From Cephalothrix spiralis (taxonomy: Eukaryota > Nemertea > Palaeonemertea > Archinemertea > Cephalotrichidae), in assembly GCA_032353305.1 (NCBI GenBank), contig JAUCNG010078885.1, positions 1-14,104 on the forward strand: DNA of 14,104 nt, written 5' to 3'. Shown one piece after another: positions 1-7,784 of this stretch. The notes under the pieces were generated by a model that ran no database searches, was not told the DNA's origin, and saw nothing but the letters and a program-made list of their open reading frames with translations. The position numbers were made by a program, and so were the translations under genes. Each line of letters starts with the position of its first letter. Position 1 is the first letter of the stretch.

Positions 1-125
1 TCTCTACTTGAACCTTTCATCGCTCCAGATATTGATTTCATTGCTTGATACTGAATTTTGTCTAGTTCTACGTAATTGGATAATGCACAATTTCCCCAAA
101 CAGTTATCCCATATTCTAATATAGG
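1..125 (-). mobile_element. LINE (non-LTR retrotransposon) reverse-transcriptase fragment, cut by window edge
   Basis: Read on the minus strand, 41 codons are open from 125 down to 3, beginning PILEYGITVWGNCALSNY and continuing with ELDKIQYQAM and SISGAMKG. The pattern P-x-L-E-Y-x-x-x-V-W-G-N, then a leucine-rich helix with a Q-x-x-A motif and an (I/S)-x-G-A motif, is characteristic of the segment just after the catalytic reverse-transcriptase domain in Jockey/CR1/RTE-like LINEs. That part lies C-terminal to the active site, so no catalytic residues are expected here. Immediately upstream (126-128) there is an in-frame TAA and the similarity stops, so the copy is broken or 5'-truncated. The rest of its 3' part would lie left of the window. 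The copy is surely inactive here; the clade assignment is uncertain. Confidence 0.72.
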
Positions 126-169
126 TTATAACTTAAGTCAATGAAAACTATTGTAACACACCCATCTAT

Positions 170-891
170 TGTAAAAAAAATCACTAGTTTTGACCCACCC
201 GCCACTTTTTGCAAGTTTTTCCCCATTTTGCAAATTTTTGACCACCAAGCCCCGTTTTCAATTTTTTTTGCTCCGCAAATTTATTTATTGTGCTCGTAAT
301 TTTGACCATCCACCACAGGGGGGAGGGTCATGAAACAGAATTGCATGAACTAGGCCGGGGGTGGGGGTGGGTATTAAAAAATGTCGAAATTCAAATTTTT
401 TCCACACTTTGTAAAATCTTTCCTTGACTGTTTTCCATTGTTTTAGATCATGAATATTGATTTAATAATCTCTTAAAACAAAATAATGAATCATATTAAA
501 TGATTTTAGTAGCAAAATGGCAAAATTGGGTGGATGGTTAAAATTTGTAGAAAAATATACGCGTGCTGGAAAGGTTTTGCAAAATGTTGCCCAAAAAAAT
601 TTGTTCTCAGAAAATTTGTTTGCAAAAAGTGTCAAAATTAGGGACCGCATGTATCCTGGTACCCTTGGATCAAGTTCTAAGACTAACTTGAAACTATGAG
701 TTCACAACATTTCAAGTTAGACTGCATGGTCAAAAATTGGCTGGAAAAAAATCGCAAAACAGAAAAAAAATTGCAAAAGTAGGTGGTGGGTAGGTACCTA
801 AAGTAGTATAAAAAATTGCAAAATTCCAAATTTAGGGGGTGGGTGTGTACAAAAACCCATTTTGCAATTTTTGTCAGCCTAGTTCATGCAA
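170..891. repeat. Foldback-like dispersed repeat with 15-bp inverted ends (inner pair 341-355 / 877-891)
   Basis: TTGCATGAACTAGGC (341-355) is matched exactly in inverted orientation at 877-891. Inside each arm comes a G-rich run (356-377; 835-845). Outside and inside there are many variants of 'attttgcaaattttt' and 'ggggtggg'. The stretch 170-300 resembles, in reverse, the stretch 727-800 ('gtcaaaaatt...gcaaaa...gtgggt'). The two short frames inside (around 462-699) are composed of the repeat and are not taken as genes. The element encodes nothing visible. I could not fix its outer ends: the triplet AAT flanks both sides of the inner pair and could be a short target duplication, but this is weak. 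The same motif family recurs at 4470-4650, 5614-5700, 6362-6912 and 10795-10820. Confidence 0.5.
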
Positions 892-1179
892 ATTTTGGCC
901 TCATATTATGAGTCATTCGAGTCGTATTTGTTATATTACTCATGCGCCCCTTGTGGCGATATATTGAACCAAACATATGAAAGCACCACATTGACCCAAA
1001 TATTTGGAAAAACTTAAAGAAAATAATGATCATATCATATGTTTTAACTTGGTGCGTCAAATCAAATTTTCGCCTTTAAAAGCGTCAAATTTGCTGAGAA
1101 TTCGGGCAAACTTTTTATATTTAGAGAACCCCTTCCCTACCAGTGGCTCTTAAACCATGTAAGTCATCAGTATTACTTC
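892..1179. other. AT-rich spacer without recognised feature
   Basis: No coding frame, RNA gene or repeat structure could be supported between the foldback repeat and the CpG-rich patch. Confidence 0.4.
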
Positions 1180-1191
1180 CCCTGCCGCCGC

Positions 1192-1228
1192 GGGTAAAGT
1201 ACGCGGGGCGGCCTCGTGTACTTTACCC
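1192..1228. other. Near-perfect 37-base hairpin
   Basis: The arms GGGTAAAGTAC (1192-1202) and GTACTTTACCC (1218-1228) are exact inverted repeats. The 15 bases between them continue the stem with six more pairs (four Watson-Crick, two G-T), leaving a 3-base loop CGG. A 17-pair stem like this is unlikely by chance. It is too short for an ordinary animal microRNA precursor. It could be a cruciform or protein-binding palindrome at a promoter, or the remnant of a foldback repeat. Confidence 0.85.
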
Positions 1229-1367
1229 CTTCTTTGTCTCCAGTCTGCCATATTTTTACCCCGTGGCAAACTTTTAACTCGCAATCACCGATGTTGAGAG
1301 CTCACATCGTTAGCTAGGGGAGTGATTTTCTCAAAGATCGATTTTCCTTTAAGACGAGAGATATAAC

Positions 1368-1478
1368 ATGGTAAGTCTCAGCGATTTTGTCGCGGAAATT
1401 CACGTGTTAATTCCCTTGGCGCTAGCAATCGTAGTTATCCGTCCGCTATTGCTGAAATTAGTCGCTCACATATTGTAG
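1368..1478 (+). CDS. Candidate 36-residue membrane micropeptide
   Basis: ATG at 1368 lies in the context aacATGG (A at -3, G at +4), close to the animal optimum. The frame runs 36 codons to TAG at 1476-1478. The peptide has a polar start (MVSLSDFVAEIH), a hydrophobic stretch VLIPLALAIVVI long enough for most of a membrane helix, then RPLLLKLVAHIL, a basic-hydrophobic tail. This resembles the build of small single-pass membrane micropeptides, but I recognise no family. It lies in a CpG-rich patch with an 8-codon upstream frame at 1291-1317. A competing reading is that bases 1371-1376 (gtaagt) are a 5' splice site directly after the ATG, an arrangement common in ribosomal-protein genes. In that case the hydrophobic frame is intronic coincidence. 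I found no convincing second exon for that model. Function unknown. Confidence 0.3.
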   Translation: MVSLSDFVAEIHVLIPLALAIVVIRPLLLKLVAHIL

Positions 1479-4318
1479 AGCTGTCTTTCTACATATAGCA
1501 TAGTTTTTAATACAGGTGACTAGGCATGACCTAATACCCTGTCTTTTTTACACCTATGTAGGGCATTTTAGAACTAGTTAAAGGAACCATTATTATAATC
1601 TTTAGTATTCTTTGATTTATGGACTATCGATATTCAATTAGCTCGTATTCGTACATGGGATTGATTTGGATTTAAAATGGCTTCTATATATGGTTTCAGT
1701 TATCGTTGGGAAGGTAAGGTATTTTTCTAGGGGTTTCTCCTTATACATGTATTAATCTTTACCCATTCCTGATATTCCTCCTTAACGTTGTGATCTATGT
1801 CCTGTTGTAATTCACTATAAGGAAAACACGACTTCCTACTTAGGTTGATTAAGGAGAACTCTCTTCCGTTTTTCGACGCATTTCCATAATATTCGCATAA
1901 GACGTTAAATATGTGTTGGTCAATGGTAAAATGGAAGTGATACTATACAAAGGTTAAGGCGTTATCGTTAAATAAGATGCTAGGCATCATGGAAGCCTCA
2001 TCCATCAACCATCGTGGTGCGCCACTATTTGGATATAATATTCTCCAGTATAAAAGACACTGACATAAATATGATGTCAAAGGCGTAAGCATAAGGCATA
2101 GATAACAAACGAGTAAAGGTCAGAACTTTAAGTTTGTTTTCTAATTGCTTTGATGTGTTACCACGATATAGCGTAGGTTGATCGTCACCGAAATATGCAC
2201 GAGTATGGCATGTCATACCAGAAGGATATGATGCTTAGATTATATGTTGTCGCGAAGGCCTCTATGGAAAAAGATAACTTGTCTACGGCCATAAAGTTTA
2301 GCGTAGCTCTATAGGCCTCGGCCTACAAGCCGCTTTAAGTCGACGTCTCATAAGGCTCTTGCAGCAGATTATGGCCTTAACGCTTTAATAAAGACGAATA
2401 CTGAACTTATGCTGTTTTTAGAGTTTCGTTTAAGAAGAACCTTTACCAGTATTCCTGCTTCATCAACTCTACTATATATTTACTAATAATCTAAGGTTTT
2501 AGGTCTGTAAAGTATTCTTATCTAGCTAACAAAATTTAACTGTTAGTTCAAAATCCATTGTAAAATATGCAATGTTTTGAACCAGTACAACATAGGAAAC
2601 GATTCCATTTTAAGTGGCCTTACGTCCCATTTCTCTGTAATTTAAAGGCACTGTGACCATGATATTTTTGGCGCCGGTGGGTGATTTTGGAAATTTTTTC
2701 TTTAATTTACTGTGCTAAGGACAGGTCTCTATATCCCATAGTGTTAATAGTACAGATACCAAATATCCTGTTTACCAGATATCAATTTGACTCGTGGTAC
2801 ATGTAGTATAACAATAAGGACGAGAACAGGGACCAGCCAAAGCCACAAACACAGCGAGAAAGTTAACTAATACTAATCTATCCAATTATTCTTGATAGTA
2901 TATTATTTACAAGATTCAAACCACACATCGACTATTTTAGTCGTCGTTAGTCTAAAAAAGGAGCAGTGACACTTTTGCGAGATTCCATCGCATGATCTCT
3001 CTAAGTTTTAAGGTATCCAACCATACAAGTGAAAACAGAATGATGTTGAGTTTTCAAACTAAGTTTCCGTCAGTGGTTGAACAAAATAATATAATATTTC
3101 GGAGCAAAATGTCCACACGGTCCAGGTATTTATACTGACCGAGCCACCGGGTATCCGGTCGACGATGGTTCCTTTAGAGATTTCGATACAAGGCAAACAA
3201 ATCAATTGCCATTGAGTTGACTGTGATTCCATGCAATTTTTTGGCACTTCGCTAGTGTGGGTGATTAGGTGTCCATGTCATTTTTGTAATCATGTCACAC
3301 TCACAGTCACATAAATCTTACATCGCTAATTGTATACGGTATACCTGTGCAATGTAGTCGCAGGAAAACTGTAGAAAGCAGAGTGTTGTTTTTGATCAAA
3401 TTATTCTCACCAATTTATGAGGGGCCCCTAAGCTCCCATGGCCATTTAGTGAAATGAGCTTTTTGGCATGCGAGCGCAAGTAACGGATATTTATTCTATC
3501 AGGCAATTTTGTAAAAAGAATAGCTAATATACGATAAGTAGTATTTATTGCAAAAACACGATAACATAAGGAGAAATTAAATAAAAACCTCAAATTTTCC
3601 GTTCGCGCCTTCGGCGCTCGCTTAATAATTAATTATTTTGTAATGTATGCTAATAATACTGCTATGACGAGGAGACGAGGTGTTTTCATAAAAACTTGCC
3701 ACTGCATTTTAGTTCGCGGTGTTTCCACAAGGAGCTCTAATTAATAAAATTTTTATTTTCGCTTTATAGTCGAGACTATTGGTGTTTCTATAACCGTCAT
3801 CTTTTCTTATTACGATCAGATTTGTCAAATTCTTTGGTTTCACCATGTTTCATTTTATTTATTCAAGAGACATACAAGGACTCTGAACAATATACTGCTT
3901 AGTAGTAATATCTTTGCATCTACATTTGTACCCCTTAGCTCGATTAGAATGACAAGTGGTCTTCAAGTCTTTTTTGCATATGAAATACCAAGTTATGATC
4001 TCACATGCTTTATGCATGTTTAGGTTGAGATATCATGCATATAATATGTCGGCTCTGCCAGATGCCACATAAATATATACATGTACTGCATTTTTATCAC
4101 ACATTTATGTAAATACATTATAAATGAACTTATGTCAGATATAATAATCCGTATAAATTTACACCTGTGAAGCTCTTTAAAAAAAATGAAAACATGTCAT
4201 GAAATTATAAAGGGTCTTTGATAGATCAGGATTTTTTACAATATCGATTTGAAATAAATTTGGTCTTTAGCGTATTTCAAAATGTTATGAATGTAGGTCA
4301 GGCCTTGTGATATCCATG
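1479..4318. other. Intergenic or intronic DNA with no firm feature
   Basis: Several short frames occur but none has family resemblance, paired splice sites or a good start. The most protein-like stretch is 3109-3220 on the plus strand (36 codons, ends TGA), preceded by a weak AG acceptor. The opposite strand is also open there. No RNA gene or inverted-repeat element was seen. A DNA patch richer in GGCC and CG occurs around 2260-2400 without a recognisable product. Polyadenylation-like AATAAA occurs at several places but is not linked to any gene. Confidence 0.4.
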
Positions 4319-4320
4319 TA

Positions 4321-4667
4321 CACAATTGGACGGAAAAATTGGCGAGGGCGATATTTGTACTATTTCCCCCCCCCCCAACGTTTTTGCATATTTGCGGGTA
4401 GTTGACCACAAAAACTATATATTTCTGGAAAGGTCTTGGAAAATGCTGATCAATCGGGGGGTTTAGATTTTTGCCCCACAAAAAACTTTTTTTTTGTGAT
4501 TTTTCAAAAAATCAGAAAAATGTTTATTTTGCCCCCAGGGGGTGGGGCTGATCAATTAAACCCAAAAAATGATCAGCCCCACCCCTGGGTGGGGTTTGGG
4601 GCAAAAAAACATTTTTCTGATTTGTTTGAAAAATCACAAAAAACACTTTTTTTACCGTCCAATTGTG
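4321..4667. mobile_element. TA-flanked foldback MITE
   Basis: CACAATTGGACGG (4321-4333) is repeated exactly inverted at 4655-4667, and both ends are flanked by TA (4319-4320 and 4668-4669), as expected for a target duplication of the Tc1/mariner type. Inside, a second, longer foldback pairs about 4480-4554 with 4570-4650. Shared blocks are gctgatca/tgatcagc, tcagaaaaatgttt/aaacatttttctga and gtgatttttca/tgaaaaatcac, with a 15-base A-rich loop at 4555-4569. The left side carries about 140 additional bases, including an 11-base C run (4366-4376). There is no transposase; the frames across it (4236-4702) are products of its low-complexity arms. It is a non-autonomous element that could form a very stable hairpin RNA or cruciform. 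Confidence 0.68.
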
Positions 4668-4681
4668 TATATAGATATATA

Positions 4682-5256
4682 CAGTTCGTCCTAATATTAT
4701 GAAAACAGACAGATGACGTCATATTATTGTGACCTAGTTATGAATAATTTAATAATGCCCATTTGAGACAATGGTCTTCTCTCCCAAATAAAACAGATTT
4801 AGTGTCGATCGGTTCATAACTAAGGGATCTACGATGATTCTCCCGAAAGACCTCTGGTCTCATTTTCCCCACCCTTAATCCCATACTAAATCGAGAGAAT
4901 GATAAATTCAATCACTCCAAAATTAATCTGGAATATTTTCAGTGCATTTCAATCTTTCATAAAAAAATTGTGAGAAGTAAATTTAATAAGAAATTTAAAT
5001 AATTAAAAAGTCATAAAAAATCTCATTTCCGAGAATCACATATTAGAGAAAGGACGTTCATTTGGGGAAATTTAACTTTTTTGTCCTTTGGGGAAATTTA
5101 TGTAGCGCAGTTGTTTTAAGACAGATTTGCACCAAGTTTATTTTATTTGAAAGAGACTATAATATATTTTTTGATAACTAGCAGCGATATGGTCAATTCA
5201 TAATAAGTCACAATATGACGTCATCTGGCTGTTTTCCATAATATTGGGACACCATG
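4682..5256. mobile_element. Mariner-like MITE, 575 bp, with ~63-bp terminal inverted repeats
   Basis: The left end (4682-4746) and the inverted right end (5194-5256) align along about 63 bases with a few mismatches and small gaps. Both arms contain GTCCyAATATTATG, AAAACAG and the exact 15-base block AGATGACGTCATATT (4711-4725; inverted at 5212-5226), followed by TTGTGAC. The element is flanked by TA on both sides (4680-4681, 5257-5258). An end reading CA.....GTCCyAATATTATGrAAAACAG and a TA target site fit the IS630-Tc1-mariner superfamily. The interior is AT-rich and has no transposase, so the copy is non-autonomous. It sits only 12 bases from the foldback element on its left, including both TA duplications. 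Confidence 0.82.
5061..5100 (+). repeat. 14-bp direct repeat inside the MITE
   Basis: TTTGGGGAAATTTA occurs at 5061-5074 and again at 5087-5100, a spacing of 26 bases. The bases between are acttttttgtcc. This looks like a two-copy tandem duplication or slippage product within the MITE interior. Confidence 0.75.
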
Positions 5257-5258
5257 TA

Positions 5259-5981
5259 GTATTATGCATATATTTTTCTTTATTGATAATTTTTGGAATT
5301 AAAAAGCACTATAGTATTATATTCAATATTGAAGATACATCATGTGTATGGGCAGTAAGGGAACTTCCTTAAGTTACCTCAAGTCAGTTGGCAATAAATT
5401 AAAAAAAATATTCGTAACTGTACCAGTTTACCACCAATATATTTTCAAAAAGCTGGTGTAGCACAGAATACAAATACTCCATCAGATATTTCGTAAAGTT
5501 TTTGTATATATCAGTTTTTCAAATTTAATTTAATTTAATAGATCAAAATTTGAAGGAAAACTTGGGACTCAGTTGAAAATAATTTTGCACATCGTGCGAA
5601 ACGTAGGCGGCGCGGTGGAAGGTCAAAGATTTGGGGGAGGGGACGTAAAACAGGTGGGTGGGGCAAAAAACTTTTTCCAATTTTTTTTCATGGGGTTGGA
5701 TGAGAGTCTCATTATTTGAGGTGAAGATCTAAGCGAACTTTATTTTTGAAGACAAATTGCAATTGCTTGTTTATTTCTCTTATAGTTAGTGAACTGTTGA
5801 CTCTCGTTGCAGATTCGGTCAACAGCCTTGACTCTTAAAGTATAGTTCACAGTGTGATTAACGGCCATCGATCATTTTAAGGCTACCGGTACGGTACCAC
5901 TTGTAGCAATATGATGATAGCATGATGTCACGACGGGTAGAGATTGGGCAGGGTATAGAGACACCCACTTTAAAGAATTAA
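5259..5981. other. Spacer with a short G-rich repeat fragment
   Basis: No gene was found. At about 5614-5700 there is a fragment of the dispersed family also seen near 170-891 and 6362-6912: a run 'gatttgggggagggg', then 'ggtgggtggggcaaaaaactttttcc'-like sequence and a T run. The remainder shows no coding signal, RNA fold or paired repeat that I could support. Confidence 0.4.
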
Positions 5982-6131
5982 TACCCCTTCTTCTATATAG
6001 GGCGTCAGATGACTGGCTCAAATAGACACAATGGTTCGCTTGCTGAGCATTTACTTATTTTTCTATATACCGATTAGCAGTGGGATTTTTACTCCGAAGG
6101 GAGGGACAGTGTCCCACTCCACGTATTTAAC
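5982..6131 (-). repeat. Body/tail of a dispersed repeat, copy A (relative of 7684-7784)
   Basis: The segment 6056-6131 (ttttctatataccgat ... gagggacag ... cactcc-cgta-ttaa) aligns with 7706-7784 (ttttctatgtaccgat ... gagggacat ... aactcctcgta-ttaa). A further upstream match joins ataccccttcttctatat at 5982 with ataccccgcactctagtcttctatat at 7684. Copy A has about 60 extra bases between the two matching blocks. Because a tRNA-like head lies just beyond it on the minus strand (6203-6281), this block is probably the tRNA-unrelated body of the same SINE. Confidence 0.5.
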
Positions 6132-6202
6132 CTGCCGATCCAACCAGGAAGCTGAAGAACTCGCTGAAGAACTTGCTTAAGGTTCCACCAGATGGAAAGT
6201 AG

Positions 6203-6281
6203 TGTTGAGCCGGGTCTCGAACCCGGGACCTCCGGATTCAAAGACCGACGTTCTACCACTTAACCACCGAGCCACTCGCAG
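6203..6281 (-). mobile_element. tRNA-like head of a SINE (tRNA-Gln-UUG-like)
   Basis: On the minus strand this reads as a tRNA core. The A box TGGCTCGGTGG lies at 6274-6264 and the B box GGTTCGAGACC, a perfect match to the polymerase III consensus, at 6223-6213. The T stem CCGGG/CCCGG (6226-6222, 6214-6210) encloses TTCGAGA. The anticodon loop CTTTGAA (6243-6237) would place anticodon UUG, and loop plus flanks resemble animal tRNA-Gln. A real tRNA gene is unlikely: only three base pairs of the acceptor stem can form, the D and anticodon stems have mismatches, and no T-run terminator follows directly. A tRNA-derived SINE transcribed leftward, with body at about 6056-6200, fits better. A degenerate tRNA pseudogene is the alternative. 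Confidence 0.7.
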
Positions 6282-6361
6282 AGGAAGTGTTATCCACCAG
6301 TTGCTCCAACTCCAATTTGGTCAAACAAATTTCTGTCGCTGAATTACTTGGCCTGGGTCAT

Positions 6362-6912
6362 GGAAAAATTTGCATGCTTGGGTCCCTCATTTTGCAAAAC
6401 CCATTTTAGAACTCCCCTCTGCAATTTTTGCCAACAATATTTGAGAACCCCCTCTTTCCCTTTTTTAAAATAAAATATGAACGGCTCTTATCGCATACTT
6501 TCCAGAAACATTTTTCCGGTTTTGGTCGTGGTAAAAAATGGGTTAAGCAAAGAACTCCCAATTGACCGCCAATTGGTGACTTTTCAACTTGCATAATTAA
6601 TACACACCGGCATCTTGTCACGTTCTAAAATAGAAATAACATGTTTATGGTGTTTGAATTTGATTATAACGTACATTTGTCCCAAGCACACAATATGGAA
6701 AATATTGTTCTTGCATTGGGACCCTCCCCCTGAGGCAAATGTGTATGCAAATTTTTCTAGGAAAAATGGGGTGGGTTGTCAAAAGTTACAAAAACAATTC
6801 CCTGGAATTTTTTGGGAGTTGGTCATTAATTTTGTGGAAAATGTAAAAACTGAGTTGGGTAACGGGTAAGGCAGGCAGGGTAAGGGGTAAAAAAAACCTT
6901 TGGCAAACGTCT
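6362..6912. repeat. Dispersed G-rich/'ttgcaaaa' repeat with imperfect inverted ends
   Basis: GGAAAAATTTGCATGC (6361-6376) is mirrored by a variant of its complement, GTATGCAAATTTTTCT, near 6742-6757. GGGTCCC on the left is matched by GGGACCC on the right (about 6718-6724). Between and beyond lie 'cattttgcaaaacccatttt', 'ctgcaatttttgcc' and a purine-rich run ending in 'gggtaaggggtaaaaaaaacc' around 6880-6898. Motifs are those of the repeat at 170-891. The short frames on both strands here are repeat-derived, lack any domain and are not annotated as genes. Confidence 0.42.
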
Positions 6913-7204
6913 GCAAATTTTTTCTATGACCAACCAAGCGGCGGCAATTAAAAAATTAAAGATTTCTGACGAACTTTTAATTGATCGACGGATCTGTAAA
7001 CCAATCAATAAAAAACGCCTTATGTCAGATATGACCAAATTCCTAAACTTCTTTATATTACCGTTGTCGTCCTTCGGGTATTTAGACCTATAAAATATTA
7101 TGGCTTTTATCGACTTCCACTCTCATACATAATTCAGTGTGAATACAGAAGCTTCGGCTTTTGGAGCTATGTGAATAGATGATCACATGTATTTCCTAGT
7201 GTCC

Positions 7205-7252
7205 ATGGCTTTTTTTAAAGCATTAGAGGTGCTCTTTGGATGCTATGGCTGA
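7205..7252 (+). CDS. Upstream ORF overlapping the start of the spliced gene
   Basis: ATG at 7205 opens a 15-codon frame (MAFFKALEVLFGCYG) whose TGA (7250-7252) overlaps the main start codon at 7245 in another frame. If the transcript begins upstream of 7205, ribosomes starting here would pass the main ATG, so it could dampen translation. If transcription starts further right, or if the 5' UTR is spliced, it is irrelevant. No evidence in the sequence fixes the transcription start. Confidence 0.25.
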   Translation: MAFFKALEVLFGCYG

Positions 7253-7350
7253 ACAGGGTGACCAGCGGGATCAACGGGGCGAACAGGATGAGGAGGGGCA
7301 GCATCAGGAACGCTATTTTCAATTTGTATACGTTGTACCTGATCATGATG
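7245..7350 (+). CDS. Exon 1 (start codon) of an unidentified spliced gene
   Basis: ATG at 7245 has G at +4 and an in-frame TAG 21 bases upstream, so it is the likely start. Thirty-five codons follow plus one base, ending at a strong 5' splice site ATG|gtaaga (7351). The first 20 residues are MAEQGDQRDQRGEQDEEGQH, a charged, probably disordered tail built from imperfect (D/E)-Q-(R/G) repeats. The next part, ERYFQFVYVVPDHD, looks like the first beta strand of a folded domain. Local GC and codon use stand out from the AT-rich surroundings, which supports coding. The exon ends in phase 1. I do not recognise the family from this part alone. Confidence 0.62.
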
Positions 7351-7450
7351 GTAAGAGTTTGTTTATAATAGCAGGTTTATTTATCATATTTATTACAAGA
7401 TCAAGTTAGTGACTATCTGTCATAAATAGAGAGCAAATTACAAAGTACAG

Positions 7451-7497
7451 GGATACTCTTCTCGAGGGGTTTATCACCTTACTCTAGTAAACAAGAG
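7451..7497 (+). CDS. Exon 2 (probable) of the same gene
   Basis: Entered in phase 1 from exon 1, the 47 bases complete a Gly codon and read ILFSRGLSPYSSKQE without a stop, ending at GAG|gtagat in phase 0. The intron before it would be 100 bp, and exon 2 links exon 1 (phase 1) to exon 3 (phase 0), a conversion no other candidate I found provides. The weak point is the 3' splice site: acag at 7447-7450 has almost no pyrimidine tract. An alternative acceptor at 7429 (ctgtcataaatag) keeps the same frame and adds seven codons. The text after the join, FSRGLSP, gives a plausible strand followed by an arginine. Confidence 0.42.
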
Positions 7498-7683
7498 GTA
7501 GATATATGTACTATGTACATTGATTATACATGCAGGATGCTGAAATCCAGGAATAAACCTGTAGTTTAGCACGCTAATATCACCTCCGAAAAAGGCTACT
7601 AGGTTCAAACTTTTCAGAAAGGGTATCATATCGTACAGGCATTTCACCAACCTAGCAAGCCTCCGCTTGCACTATTCGTGATA

Positions 7684-7784
7684 TATACCCCGCACTCTAG
7701 TCTTCTATATTTTCTATGTACCGATGATAACTACATTGTAGGTTTACCCCGGAGAGAGGGACATCATCCAACTCCTCGTAATTA
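7684..7784. repeat. Copy B of the repeat seen at 5982-6131
   Basis: It is a continuous diverged copy of the two blocks found at 5982-6000 and 6056-6131, in the same orientation, including ttttctatgtaccgat, gtttaccccggagagagggac and aactcctcgtaattaa. No tRNA-like head is present beside it, so this copy is truncated or belongs to a related family that the SINE borrowed. It lies in intron 2 of the proposed gene. Confidence 0.45.

Larger units (their letters stand above)
1180..1480 (+). promoter_or_regulatory. CpG-rich patch, possible promoter/5' exon region
   Basis: This is a local island of CpG dinucleotides (for example ccgccgcggg, tacgcggggcggcctcg, tcgcgg, ggcgc, ccgtccg) in otherwise AT-rich, CpG-poor DNA. 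It contains the long hairpin at 1192-1228, a second small imperfect palindrome near 1289-1308, an 8-codon upstream frame (1291-1317) and a 36-codon frame starting in a strong context at 1368. The pyrimidine stretch ttttccttt (1342-1350) just before the start could be a transcription start of the housekeeping type. I see no TATA box. A promoter role is inferred from composition only. Confidence 0.35.

Noticed and set aside
462-699. Overlapping 60-62-codon frames on both strands
   Set aside because: They mirror each other inside the repeat at 170-891 and have no coding features.
1700-1713. 14-base mini-exon between tttcag and gtaagg, possibly following ATG|gtaagt at 1370
   Set aside because: Too short to judge and no further exon was found to continue it.
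2025-2216. 63-codon minus-strand frame
   Set aside because: I considered a decayed reverse transcriptase but found no motif. Length is not significant.
4236-4702. Short frames on both strands across the foldback element
   Set aside because: They read through low-complexity C, G and A runs of a hairpin-forming MITE.
6203-6281. Functional tRNA-Gln gene
   Set aside because: Only the inner three acceptor pairs form and there are mismatches in the D and anticodon stems, so a SINE head or pseudogene is more likely.
6406-7038. Three frames of 70-84 codons on either strand
   Set aside because: They sit in the dispersed repeat at 6362-6912 and are not coding.
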